NCBI GenBank assembly: GCA_014804245.1
Contig: JAAVAE010000028.1
Span: 15,305 to 53,710 of the forward strand
Source: Lachnospiraceae bacterium
GTDB taxonomy: Bacteria > Bacillota > Clostridia > Lachnospirales > Lachnospiraceae
Length of the DNA stretch: 38,406 bases
Reading direction: 5' to 3'
In this document: piece by piece, positions 14,764 through 23,978 of the stretch
How the letters are laid out: each line of letters opens with the position of its first letter
Position numbering within the stretch: position 1 is the stretch's first letter
Notes under the pieces: model-generated
The model's database searches: none
Told to the model about the DNA's origin: nothing
The model's input: only the letters and a program-made list of their open reading frames with translations
Translations under genes and position numbers: made by a program

Positions 14764-15870
14764 TCATCGGAATTTCAATTCCGTATTTTCCTTTGCCGCC
14801 CGATAGATTCCATCCAGAATCTTTGTAACGACCAATGCCTCTTCCGGTTTTACAAGTGGCTTCGTTCCCTTCTGCACTGCTTCCAGCCATTGCCTACAGT
14901 CAATGCTTCCCTCTTCTCCTCCTCCGCCGCCAAAATAAGCAACGCCGCCTATCGAGGAAAGTTTTTCCTCCATTAACTGATCATTTCTTCCCCGGTTGTA
15001 AATCAATTCATTTTGAGAATAGCTCATACCAGAATGAATCTCCGCACCTGCCGCTGTACCACAAAGCGTAGTCGAGGCTTCTCTGGATTCCAAAATATTT
15101 AGCGCCCAACTAGCTTCCAACTGGATAAGCGCGCCATTTTTCATTTTGATAAATCCCATTGCTGAATCCTCTACCTCATAAGTTTCCGGATTCCAGTGAC
15201 CAAACAGATTTCCTTCCGTCGCCTGCTTTAATCTGCCAAGCTTATAAAATACAGAACCGCTTATACTGTCAACCTCATAATTGTTCATGCACCACAGGGT
15301 AATATCAAGAGCATGGGTTCCGATATCAATCAGTGGTCCTCCGCCCTGTTGTTCCTTATCCATAAATACCCCCCAGGTGGGAACTCCTCTTCTTCGAACT
15401 GCATGGGCTTTTCCATAATAGATTTCTCCCAGTTCTCCCTTTTCGCAAGCAGCATGAAGGTTCTGCACTTCCGGACGGAAACGATTTTGATAACCCACAG
15501 TGAACTGCATGCCGGATTTTTTCCATGCAGCAACCATTTTTTCTGCCTCCAAGGTACTGTGAGACATGGGCTTCTCACAATAAACATGCTTCTTAGCTTC
15601 AAAAGCTGCGATAGCAATCTCGCTGTGAGATACATTCGGTGTACAGATATGTACTACTTCCACCTCCGGATCTGCCAGCAATTCACGATAATCCTTGTAC
15701 ACTCTTGCCCCCAAGGCACCAAATTCCTCTGCCGCCTTCTTTGCTCTCTCCTCAATAATATCGCAAAATGCCACAATTTCATTTAAATCCGAATTGTTCT
15801 TTAATGCCGGAAAATGCTTCTGATTGGCAATTCCTCCACAGCCTATGATTCCAATTTTTAATTTACCCAT
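14764..15870 (-). CDS. Gfo/Idh/MocA family NAD(P)-dependent oxidoreductase
   Basis: 368 aa, cytoplasmic. The N-terminal Rossmann fold starts KIGIIGCGGIANQKHFPAL; the family EKP motif is at about residue 98 (YCEKPMSH). The substrate domain contains RRRGVPTWGVF and the metal/substrate segment GGGPLIDIGTHALDITLWCM. Members oxidise sugar hydroxyls; in the intestinal puerarin pathway a Gfo/Idh/MocA enzyme (DgpA) oxidises the C3 hydroxyl of the C-glucoside before cleavage. The gene context (TIM-barrel epimerases, a C-deglycosidase-like pair, a sugar ABC importer) supports a similar role. GGAGG precedes the ATG. Third gene of its operon. Confidence 0.9.
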   Translation of the reverse strand: MGKLKIGIIGCGGIANQKHFPALKNNSDLNEIVAFCDIIEERAKKAAEEFGALGARVYKDYRELLADPEVEVVHICTPNVSHSEIAIAAFEAKKHVYCEKPMSHSTLEAEKMVAAWKKSGMQFTVGYQNRFRPEVQNLHAACEKGELGEIYYGKAHAVRRRGVPTWGVFMDKEQQGGGPLIDIGTHALDITLWCMNNYEVDSISGSVFYKLGRLKQATEGNLFGHWNPETYEVEDSAMGFIKMKNGALIQLEASWALNILESREASTTLCGTAAGAEIHSGMSYSQNELIYNRGRNDQLMEEKLSSIGGVAYFGGGGGEEGSIDCRQWLEAVQKGTKPLVKPEEALVVTKILDGIYRAAKENTELKFR

Positions 15871-15904
15871 AGTTCTTCCTCCTTATATTTTAATTGGATT
15901 TCTT

Positions 15905-16951
15905 TTATTCAAACAGGACAGCCTGTCCGGTTTCGGAAGATGTTCTGGCCGCCTCCATCACTGCCAGGACTCTCCTCACTTCTGAAATTTTAATTTTTGA
16001 TTCTTCTTTGCCATTTAATACATTTGTTACATTGCGATAAAAGTCCACCCAATCCGTCTGCACCTCCGGCAAAGTTTCTTCCACAATACCTCCTGGCGGA
16101 ACCGGTGCAAACTGTCTGGTGGGTCCCGCTTCTGTCTCAGTAATCTGCGGTGGTAACTTTTCCAGCATTTTCCCAGTTCGATATACCGCGCCCTCACAGC
16201 CAAAGGATTGAATGATCATAGTTCCCTTGCTTCCTCCAACAAGCCATCTGGGCTGATAATTTAAGATATACGTAGATAATTCAATATGTGCCGTAATCCC
16301 ATTATCCAGCTTTAAAATAATCTTAAAGTAGTCATCCACCTCTTCATGCAACACATTCTTGATATCTGCATAGATGGATTTTATTTTAGCTTCCGGCATC
16401 ATATACAAAATCTGATCAATCAGATGAACTCCCCAGTCATAGATCATACCACCGCCATATTTTTTATAAATATGCCATTCATGCATGTAGCCGTTTCCGG
16501 AATGAAGTTTTGACTCAATTGTAAAAATATCTCCCAGCATTCCCTTATCATAGGCTTCCTTTACAATCAGCATATCTTTATCCCATCTTCTGTTTTGGTG
16601 TGCCGTAAAGAACACGCCTGCCCTTTTGCAGGCTTCCTCCATCTCATCCAATTCCTGCACATTCATTGCCGCAGGTTTTTCCGTTATCACATTTTTTCCA
16701 GCCGCCGCTGCTTTTAAGCACATTTCCTTATGAAGGTAATTGGGTACTGTCAAAATAACGGTATTTACTGCTTCATCCTTTAATAGTTCTTCCGCATCCG
16801 GATATACCCGATATCCCCGTTCTGCTGCCTCTTTCCTGCGCTCCTCCATGACATCACAGACCGCTACGATCTCCACATCTGCCCGTGGAGCGTTTTCTGC
16901 ATGCCATTTTCCCATGCCTCCATAGCCGATAATTCCTAATTTTATTTGCAT
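15905..16951 (-). CDS. Gfo/Idh/MocA family oxidoreductase (second)
   Basis: The start is placed at the ATG at 16951 (MQIKLGIIGYGGMGKWHAEN) because GGAGG lies 7 nt before it; the longer frame from 16981 lacks a ribosome binding site. The 348-aa protein has the Rossmann motif GYGGMG, the TEKPAAM motif, and GGGMIYDWGVHLIDQILYMM with the conserved Asp and His. It diverges clearly from the adjacent family member, so the pair probably acts on different intermediates, for example oxidation at C3 and later re-reduction. Located between a TIM-barrel isomerase/epimerase gene and the other oxidoreductase gene. Confidence 0.88.
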   Translation of the reverse strand: MQIKLGIIGYGGMGKWHAENAPRADVEIVAVCDVMEERRKEAAERGYRVYPDAEELLKDEAVNTVILTVPNYLHKEMCLKAAAAGKNVITEKPAAMNVQELDEMEEACKRAGVFFTAHQNRRWDKDMLIVKEAYDKGMLGDIFTIESKLHSGNGYMHEWHIYKKYGGGMIYDWGVHLIDQILYMMPEAKIKSIYADIKNVLHEEVDDYFKIILKLDNGITAHIELSTYILNYQPRWLVGGSKGTMIIQSFGCEGAVYRTGKMLEKLPPQITETEAGPTRQFAPVPPGGIVEETLPEVQTDWVDFYRNVTNVLNGKEESKIKISEVRRVLAVMEAARTSSETGQAVLFE

Positions 16952-16984
16952 TTTCTTTCCTCCGTTCCTAATCGTATTCAATTG

Positions 16985-17899
16985 TCAAATCACAAAATTG
17001 CGAAGATAGTTCCTGCTTAACAAAATTGCTTTTTTTGCCCTTTTGAGATTTCCTTCAAAAGCCTTATCCTCAATTTCAATACAGGTGCAGCCTTCATAGC
17101 CAATATCTGTCAATGCCGAAACATAACTACCCCAATCCACATCGCCTAAGCCTGGCAGCTTAGGCGACATGTATTCTAAAGGTGTCGCCATAATACCTAC
17201 ATCCGCCAGTTTATCTCTGTACACCTTAATATCTTTGTAATGTACATGAAAAATCTTATCCTTGAATTCATAAATAGGACGAATATAATCAATCTGCTGC
17301 CACACAAAGTGGGAAGGATCATAGTTGATCCCTAAATTAGGGCTATCCAGAATTTCAAATATCTTCCTCCAGTTTGCCGGTGTTGTCATTAGATTCTGCC
17401 CGCCCGGCCATTCGTCCTCTGTAAACAACATAGGACAGTTTTCAATTGCAATTTTCACATTTTTCTCTTCCGCATAGTGGATGATCGGCGGCCAGATTTG
17501 CTTTACCAACTCCAGATTCTCCCTTACACTCAAGCGTGGATTACGTCCGATAAAAGTTGTGACCATATTAACGCCCAAAAGCACAGAAGCATCCATCACT
17601 TTGTAAAGATGTTCAATATAACATTTTCTCTTTTCTTCATCCGGCTCCATGGTATTGGGATAATAGGCCAAGGCAGAAATCTCCACACCTTTCTTGCGAC
17701 AGTAAGCTTTGATTTCCTCTGCCTTCTCCTCTGTCAACTGTGCCACATCAATATGGCTGACTCCCGCATACCTCCGTTCCGCCTTGCCACAAGGCCAGCA
17801 CGCAACCTCCAAACACTCCAACTCATTTTCTGAAGCGAAATCCACTACCTCTTCAAAGGTCATTCCATCACAAATCGAAGTAATCAATCCTAATTTCAT
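16985..17899 (-). CDS. TIM-barrel sugar phosphate isomerase/epimerase-like enzyme
   Basis: 304 aa of the AP endonuclease 2 superfamily, whose members epimerise or cleave keto-sugars with a divalent metal. Ligand motifs in order: IENCP, NYDPSHF, FHVHYKD and CIEIEDKAFEG. It begins MKLGLITSICDG with AAGGAG upstream and heads the operon with the two Gfo/Idh/MocA genes. A 3-keto-glycoside isomerase, epimerase or eliminase role is likely because 3-keto sugars are the usual product of these oxidoreductases. The other TIM barrel in this locus (25095-26072) is only distantly similar. Confidence 0.85.
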   Translation of the reverse strand: MKLGLITSICDGMTFEEVVDFASENELECLEVACWPCGKAERRYAGVSHIDVAQLTEEKAEEIKAYCRKKGVEISALAYYPNTMEPDEEKRKCYIEHLYKVMDASVLLGVNMVTTFIGRNPRLSVRENLELVKQIWPPIIHYAEEKNVKIAIENCPMLFTEDEWPGGQNLMTTPANWRKIFEILDSPNLGINYDPSHFVWQQIDYIRPIYEFKDKIFHVHYKDIKVYRDKLADVGIMATPLEYMSPKLPGLGDVDWGSYVSALTDIGYEGCTCIEIEDKAFEGNLKRAKKAILLSRNYLRNFVI

Positions 17900-18021
17900 A
17901 AGCGCTGCTCCTTTTTATTCTTTGATGTTTTTATTGTAGCAAATGCACCAAAAAACAACTTCCACGAGTATGTTGCAGTTTAATCATATGGATGACATTT
18001 TTTCTCTCCTTCAAAAGGAAG

Positions 18022-18051
18022 AGGTCTGAATTAAATATATAATTCTGACCT
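18022..18051 (-). terminator. Probable terminator after the AraC-GH39 gene
   Basis: AGGTC-A-GAATTA pairs with TAATTC-A-GACCT (one mismatch), followed on the minus strand by a pyrimidine-rich tail with four Ts. About 12 bp after the stop codon. Confidence 0.5.
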
Positions 18052-18062
18052 CCTTCACAACC

Positions 18063-20471
18063 TTACTGCAATTTATTCAATTTGATAAAACAAATCTCAT
18101 TTGCTACCAGCATCACTGCAAATTTTAACATTCCGTTTTCTGTATCGCACTTTTGCATAGTCAGTTTCGGCTCACAAACCCGCCTGAAATATTTGATATC
18201 ATTTCTGGACAACTCCTTTTCATAACCCAATTCCGCCCAAATATCTAAAACGCTACCGCTTTTTTCGTTAATGCGATACACCTTCATCTGATATCTGCCT
18301 TCTTCCACATCGCGCAGCGTAAAATGAAGCTCCAGACTATCCTTATCATCAAAATACTTCCATAGATGTTCTCGGTCCATTTGGTTCTCATCCGTAAAAT
18401 AATAATTGTAATTCAGAACCTTCTGATTATGGCAGATAATCCCATAAGTCTGATGTTGATTGGTGGAAATTAAATAATTATCTCCATGTCCAATATAGTA
18501 AGGATATAAACGGTTCAAAAAATCATAGGCAAATCCAGCGGGCTTTAAGATATTATCTTTGGAAAGAAGCCCCATACTGCCAGACAACAATGCATTACTA
18601 TCAAAGTATTCCGCCACATGATCACTTCCTTGAAAATAGTCCAATTCATCTATTTTTCCATAAGCATCCAATATGTTTTTAACAATATACGCTCCCTTAA
18701 AGCAGGAATCGTTAATATAATTTCGATCCGATATGCTGAGATTCCATTCCGTAATATATAATTTCACCTTTCCCATTCCCGCCTGATTGGCAAGCTTTTT
18801 CATTGTCTGGATCTTGTGCAAAAGGAATTCATTATCTAAACTCCTTTTGGCGTAATAATCCATCTTGTTTTCTCCTCTTTCATAAGCAAAGCAGATTGCA
18901 GATAAATAATCAGGCTGATACTCCTGTTTTTTCCATTCCTTTAAGAAATCTACAATTTGTTGATCCTCATAATCTACACGAATACCATAACCTCCAATTT
19001 CCATATTGCTATGTCTTCGAATCGTCTGGCAAGCATGGCTGAACCAAATAAAATATTCCTCCCATGTATCCTTGCTAGGTTCCTTTTTCTCGTCAAGCCA
19101 GATCTCCATTCTCCAGGAATCCACTTCCTGATGACCAAAGCGATATACCAGATGACACATCAAACTGTTCAAAATCCGATCCCATTGCTCCACGTTTTGG
19201 AATTCCTGCATGTCCTCTTCCATATACAGAACATCTCTTACACTTCCTTGTATTCTTTTCGGCTTCCGCCCCAATTCTATGTGCGGTTTTAGCCCAATTT
19301 GTATCAGATAATCTAAAATAGAGTCCAGTCTTGTGAAATTTAATTCAGACTCATCTGCCGTAATATCAATATAAAGTCCTCTGGAAAAAATATTCCAAAT
19401 TCGAACATATTCAAATCCCAATCCCTCTTTCAAAATGAGCAAATGCTCCCGCACTTCCGACCGAAGCAGATCCTCCGCTGTACCTCCGTTGATCATCTTT
19501 CCCCAACAGTTTTGCATGGGCTGGCAGGTTGCCACAGAAAAATGTGCCAATTTCTTTCCAGATTTTTGCTCCTCCTGTGTCATTCCTTCCTCCGATAGGA
19601 GTAGTTTTTCTAATCGATCTTCAATTTCTTGTCTATTGTTTTCCTTTTCTAGACTTACCGTAGGATTTTTGGCATTTTTGCGGAATATAGAGGGTGTCTC
19701 CTTATATTTTTTTTGAAACAACTTATTGAAGATTGCCACACTGGCAAACCCATTGTTGTAGGCAATTCTGGTAATAGGCTCATCTGTATAAAGCAATTCT
19801 TCCACTGCATAGTAAAGACGGATATTAGATAAATATTCTGTAAAATTCATACCATAGTTTTTCTTAAAAAATCTGGACAAATATCCATTTGACAAGTACA
19901 TTTTATCTGACAGTTCTTTCATGCTGATAGGCTGACTGTAATTCGCCCGAATATAGTTATTGATATATGACAACCGGGATTCAAATTTTTCTTCCTTGTT
20001 CAAAGGTTCCCTCTCTGAAGCCTGAAGAAGAAAATGCACTACCAACAGATCCATGATTTGATAACACAGAGAAATATGACTAAAACTTTCTCTTTTTCCC
20101 CCTGTATTCATATAATTACTAATCAGATGCTTCATAGCCTTGCGCAGCTTTTCATAACGTTCGCCAGAATCTCTGGTAGAATCGCACCAGAAAATGGAAT
20201 CGGCGCTTCCAAGAACATCCCCCACCAACCCATATTCAATGAAAAGACTCACATACAAAATATCCTCCGTAGCCTGAAAACCATGCCGCTGATTGGCATT
20301 GATGACGATAATATCCTCCGAATTCAATTCTGCTCTGTGCTCCCTCATCCTTAACTGCATAGTTCCCTCTAGGACATAAATCACTTCAATATCTTGATGA
20401 AAATGATCCTCCTCCTGAGTACAGTTTTGTATCAAAATTCTCATCTTTTCTTTTCTGGAATATCTGTTCAT
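18063..20471 (-). CDS. AraC-type regulator fused to a GH39-like glycosidase domain
   Basis: 802 aa in three parts: an N-terminal cupin-like sensor (about 10-100), an AraC DNA-binding domain with two HTHs (about 168-270; ISMKELSDKMYLSNGYLSRF and ITRIAYNNGFASVAIFNKLF), and a C-terminal barrel resembling GH39 beta-xylosidases (about 310-800). The usual acid/base motif WNEP is replaced by EIWLDEKKEP, whereas the nucleophile-region motif YITEWNLS is kept. The barrel is therefore more likely a ligand sensor than an enzyme. It stands as a single-gene unit between the two catabolic operons and probably activates them on sensing a glycoside. Confidence 0.85.
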   Translation of the reverse strand: MNRYSRKEKMRILIQNCTQEEDHFHQDIEVIYVLEGTMQLRMREHRAELNSEDIIVINANQRHGFQATEDILYVSLFIEYGLVGDVLGSADSIFWCDSTRDSGERYEKLRKAMKHLISNYMNTGGKRESFSHISLCYQIMDLLVVHFLLQASEREPLNKEEKFESRLSYINNYIRANYSQPISMKELSDKMYLSNGYLSRFFKKNYGMNFTEYLSNIRLYYAVEELLYTDEPITRIAYNNGFASVAIFNKLFQKKYKETPSIFRKNAKNPTVSLEKENNRQEIEDRLEKLLLSEEGMTQEEQKSGKKLAHFSVATCQPMQNCWGKMINGGTAEDLLRSEVREHLLILKEGLGFEYVRIWNIFSRGLYIDITADESELNFTRLDSILDYLIQIGLKPHIELGRKPKRIQGSVRDVLYMEEDMQEFQNVEQWDRILNSLMCHLVYRFGHQEVDSWRMEIWLDEKKEPSKDTWEEYFIWFSHACQTIRRHSNMEIGGYGIRVDYEDQQIVDFLKEWKKQEYQPDYLSAICFAYERGENKMDYYAKRSLDNEFLLHKIQTMKKLANQAGMGKVKLYITEWNLSISDRNYINDSCFKGAYIVKNILDAYGKIDELDYFQGSDHVAEYFDSNALLSGSMGLLSKDNILKPAGFAYDFLNRLYPYYIGHGDNYLISTNQHQTYGIICHNQKVLNYNYYFTDENQMDREHLWKYFDDKDSLELHFTLRDVEEGRYQMKVYRINEKSGSVLDIWAELGYEKELSRNDIKYFRRVCEPKLTMQKCDTENGMLKFAVMLVANEICFIKLNKLQ

Positions 20472-20549
20472 CGCTTTTCCATCCTAATTCGTATTTTTCT
20501 ATACTAATAACGCTACCTTATCAGACTGCATTTGTCCATTCCAATTATT

Positions 20550-20586
20550 GTAAAACTGCTCCAAAAGAATTCTCTTCCGGAGCAGT
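20550..20586 (-). terminator. Terminator of the glycoside importer operon
   Basis: ACTGCTCC (20586-20579) pairs with GGAGCAGT (20562-20555), with inner GAAGA/TCTTT pairing, followed by TTTTA. It sits 10 bp after the SnoaL-like gene and separates it from the AraC-GH39 gene. Confidence 0.8.
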
Positions 20587-20596
20587 CTGATACTTT

Positions 20597-21385
20597 TTAA
20601 TATTCAAAGCTGTCTTCTATCCCCTCATAAGGCTGAGGCATTGGTGGGAACAGTTCCATTTTTGTAGTCATTCCATCATAATCGAAATGATAGGTTGTGG
20701 GCTTATCTGGTTTCGGAAGAAACTCTACATGGGTATCATCAAAATACATAATCTGGTTCATCGCATCCTCTCGTCCTTCCTCCTTTGCTTCTGCATTTGC
20801 CTTTGATGTAAGCTGAGACAGGGATACCCAGTTTTTATCAAAGGTAGCGCGGGTGACATCATAAGCATGAAAATGCCAGATTTTCCATTCGCCATCCTCT
20901 TTAATATAGTCAATGCCATACTTGGCAAATGCCCAATGTGCCCACACCTTTTTACCGTCAACCGCCGATTCACTGGACTCAAATATTTCCGGCAGTACGC
21001 CTTCCTTGATGACTCCAGACTCGAATCCCTGCAGCAGGTAGATTCCCTTTGCCGTCTTTAGATCCTCCGCCACTTCAATGACCGGAGTCGTGATGCTGTG
21101 GAACAGCAACTTGCCAGGTGCCTTAGGGCGCTCCTTATGAAACTGAGCTACATGTTCATATCCTTCATAGACCCCTGAAGCGCCATGCTCTGAATGGATT
21201 CCTGGCGAATGCTTTGCCCAGCATTCTTTCAGTATTAAGTCATCACGTATGCATTGGTGATAATGAAAATATTTCATGGTAACATTCATACATGCAGCCC
21301 TTGCTTTTAGCTTTTCATTGTCATGCTCCAACATTTCCACACGCTTTAACAGCTTTTCCAACATTTCCTGATTTATTTCACTCAT
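20597..21385 (-). CDS. SnoaL-like (NTF2-fold) protein
   Basis: 262 aa. After an N-terminal coiled-coil stretch (about 5-28), residues about 30-180 fit the SnoaL_4/NTF2 fold: CMNVTMKYFHYHQCIRDDLI, ECWAKHSPGIHSEHG, and later DYIKEDGEWKIWHFHAYDVT. This fold lines a pocket for small hydrophobic substrates. It is the last gene of the importer/deglycosidase operon. Its place there fits an enzyme acting on the aglycone or on a keto-glycoside. The reaction cannot be told. GGAGG precedes the ATG. Confidence 0.75.
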   Translation of the reverse strand: MSEINQEMLEKLLKRVEMLEHDNEKLKARAACMNVTMKYFHYHQCIRDDLILKECWAKHSPGIHSEHGASGVYEGYEHVAQFHKERPKAPGKLLFHSITTPVIEVAEDLKTAKGIYLLQGFESGVIKEGVLPEIFESSESAVDGKKVWAHWAFAKYGIDYIKEDGEWKIWHFHAYDVTRATFDKNWVSLSQLTSKANAEAKEEGREDAMNQIMYFDDTHVEFLPKPDKPTTYHFDYDGMTTKMELFPPMPQPYEGIEDSFEY

Positions 21386-21400
21386 ATTAATTCTCTCCTC

Positions 21401-22396
21401 CTAATCTTTTACCGCCTTGCCTGTGCTTTTTGTTTGATTTGCCAGTTCCTTCATATGATTTGCTTTCTGATAATTGTCAAACGCAATGGCAACAATCAGT
21501 ACAATACCCTTCATAATATACTGTGAATAAATGCTTAATCCCATTAACTGCATGCCATTAGACAGCACGCCCAAAATCATGACGCTTAGGAACATATTTG
21601 CCACATTTCCCTCTCCGCCCGTAAAAGAAATTCCTCCCAATACACAAGCACTGATACAGGTAAACACTGCATCCGTTGCAAGAGAAGGACTTGCTGAACC
21701 TGTTCTGGCGGTAAGCACAAGCGCTGCAACGGCAATGAAAACACTTGCCATGACAAAGCTTCCCACTCTGACAAAACGAGTATTAATACCAGCCAGTCTG
21801 GCTGCTTCCTCATTTCCCCCTATTGCATAAATGTATCTCCCGAAATAAGTTTTCTTCAGCATAAAATATGCCAGTAGGAACATCACAAACATCAAAATAA
21901 CACTAATTGGAAGCCAACCCAAAAGATATTTTTGCCCAATTGCTGTAAAAGTTTCCGGAAAACCGAAAAAAGTTTTCGACCCAGAAAACACATAGGCAAT
22001 TCCCTGATAAATGGTCATGGTTGCTAACGTTGCCACAAAGGGATGTACTTTCAGCTTAATGGTAATTATGCCGTTACCAAAGCCAAGAAATGCTCCCAAC
22101 AACACTGCAAGGATTACTATTAACCAGACAGGAAGATTTGTATAGAACTGTAGCAATTTCCCTGCTACTACAGACACAAGCCCCATTTCATAGGAAACCG
22201 ACATATCCACACCACCCGCAATCATAACGATTGCAATGCCCATTGTAGCAATTACAACATAAGCATTTTGTACAAAAATATTCGTCAGGTTATGCAGACT
22301 AAAAAATGAATCTGTACTGATTGCAAAAAAGACGACTACAATAACCAATACCATGGGCAGATAAAATTTATTGATAAACTTTTTTACTGCATTCAT
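21401..22396 (-). CDS. Sugar ABC transporter permease, RbsC-like
   Basis: 331 aa, almost wholly hydrophobic, with eight to ten membrane helices; member of the BPD_transp_2 family that includes RbsC and XylH. Recognisable features are MIAGGVDMSVSYEMGLVSVV (substrate-gate helix region) and the cytoplasmic coupling loop YAIGGNEEAARLAGINTRFV. It forms the membrane channel for the importer with the ATPase encoded 41 bp upstream and the binding protein two genes upstream. Confidence 0.93.
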   Translation of the reverse strand: MNAVKKFINKFYLPMVLVIVVVFFAISTDSFFSLHNLTNIFVQNAYVVIATMGIAIVMIAGGVDMSVSYEMGLVSVVAGKLLQFYTNLPVWLIVILAVLLGAFLGFGNGIITIKLKVHPFVATLATMTIYQGIAYVFSGSKTFFGFPETFTAIGQKYLLGWLPISVILMFVMFLLAYFMLKKTYFGRYIYAIGGNEEAARLAGINTRFVRVGSFVMASVFIAVAALVLTARTGSASPSLATDAVFTCISACVLGGISFTGGEGNVANMFLSVMILGVLSNGMQLMGLSIYSQYIMKGIVLIVAIAFDNYQKANHMKELANQTKSTGKAVKD

Positions 22397-22437
22397 ATAT
22401 TTTTTCCTTCCTTAAACTATCCTTATTTTCAGAGGTA

Positions 22438-23928
22438 TCACGATCTTTCCATTGCTTCGGAAATCAGTGACATGATTTTGATCTGGCTGATCTCTTCCTT
22501 TTCCAAGCAACCTACAATTCTTCCTTCTGCCAACACATAAATACGATCAGACATGCCCAGCAACTCCTCCATATCGCTGCTGATTAATAGAATAGATTTT
22601 CCTTCATTCACCACATCTGCCATTAGTTGATAAATTTCCTGCTTTGCTCCTACATCTATTCCTCTGGTAGGCTCATCAAAAATCAACAGTTTACTTTCTG
22701 TTGCCAGCGTTTTTGCTAAAACTACCTTTTGCTGGTTTCCCCCTGACAGGGATTCCACCTTCACTTTGATGCTCGGTGCTGCAATTCTCAGCTTATTTAC
22801 ATACTTTTGCGCCACTTCAGCAATTTGATCAAACATCATAATTCCAAAACGCGAGAGTTTTTTTACACATGAAATACTGGTATTCCAGTCGATTCCAAAA
22901 CTCAGCAACACTCCCTGATGCTTTCGGTCTTCGGGAATCAAACCAATTCCGGCTGCTATTCCATCTGCCGGAGATTTAATGCACAGCTTTTTCCCCTCCA
23001 GCTTTACAACGCCTTTCTGCATAGGATCAGCACCATAGATCATGCGCGCCAGTTCTGTTCTTCCTGCGCCCAATAATCCCGCAAGCCCTACGATTTCTCC
23101 TTTTTTTACATATAGGCTGACATCGCAGTCTCCCATGCCGTATACATGCTCTACCTCCAGCATTTTTTCTGCACTTTGAAAAGTACGCTCCGGAAAATTC
23201 TCCGTCAACTGACGCCCCACCATGTAGCTAATCAACTCTGACCGGGAAGTATCCGCCATATTTAGAGTTTTAACAGACTCGCCGTCCCGAAGCACTGTAA
23301 TCCGATCTGAAACGCGGAAGATCTCATCCATACGATGAGAAATATAAATCATTGTCACTCCATCTGCCTTTAATTTTGACATAACCTTAAAGAGACCTTC
23401 TATTTCCTCCACTGTCAAAGGCGCTGTAGGTTCATCCAGTATCAGAAGTTCTACTCCCCGAGAGATGGCTTTTGCAATCTCTACCAACTGCTGCTGCGCT
23501 GTTGTCAGATCTCCTACATATTTTTCGGGATCAAGGCTGACCCCCATTCTCTCAAATGCCGCTTTTGCTACTTCATTGTAATAATGATAATCTACGACGT
23601 TCCCTTTTTTCTCACCCAGACATATGTTTTCTGCCACCGTCAGCGAGTCTACTAGGCAAAGTTCCTGATATACAATACGGATACCTAAATCTCGGGAAAG
23701 CCTGGGATTCATTGCAGAATATTCCTGCCCCTTCCAGATTATTTTCCCCTCATCTGGTATCACTGCCCCGCTCAAGCACTTAATCAGGGTAGACTTTCCC
23801 GCTCCGTTTTCGCCCACCAACGTGTGCACTTCACCTTTACGTATATCCAAGCAAATATCATGATTGGCCACTACGCCCGGATACCTTTTTGTCATTCCCT
23901 GAAGAGATAAAATGATTTCTTGTCCCAT
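22438..23928 (-). CDS. Sugar ABC transporter ATP-binding protein, RbsA-like
   Basis: 496 aa with two fused nucleotide-binding domains. The first has Walker A GENGAGKST, a divergent signature (LTTAQQQLVEIAKA) and Walker B LLILDEPTAPL. The second has a degenerate Walker A (GLLGAGRTEL), a canonical LSGGNQQKVVLAK signature and LLIFDEPTRGID. This asymmetry is normal for RbsA/MglA/XylG proteins. It energises uptake through the neighbouring RbsC-like permease. Confidence 0.95.
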   Translation of the reverse strand: MGQEIILSLQGMTKRYPGVVANHDICLDIRKGEVHTLVGENGAGKSTLIKCLSGAVIPDEGKIIWKGQEYSAMNPRLSRDLGIRIVYQELCLVDSLTVAENICLGEKKGNVVDYHYYNEVAKAAFERMGVSLDPEKYVGDLTTAQQQLVEIAKAISRGVELLILDEPTAPLTVEEIEGLFKVMSKLKADGVTMIYISHRMDEIFRVSDRITVLRDGESVKTLNMADTSRSELISYMVGRQLTENFPERTFQSAEKMLEVEHVYGMGDCDVSLYVKKGEIVGLAGLLGAGRTELARMIYGADPMQKGVVKLEGKKLCIKSPADGIAAGIGLIPEDRKHQGVLLSFGIDWNTSISCVKKLSRFGIMMFDQIAEVAQKYVNKLRIAAPSIKVKVESLSGGNQQKVVLAKTLATESKLLIFDEPTRGIDVGAKQEIYQLMADVVNEGKSILLISSDMEELLGMSDRIYVLAEGRIVGCLEKEEISQIKIMSLISEAMERS

Positions 23929-23978
23929 AATTCCTCCTGATTTGGAAGAACGGTATTTCTACCGTTCTCCCATTACAT

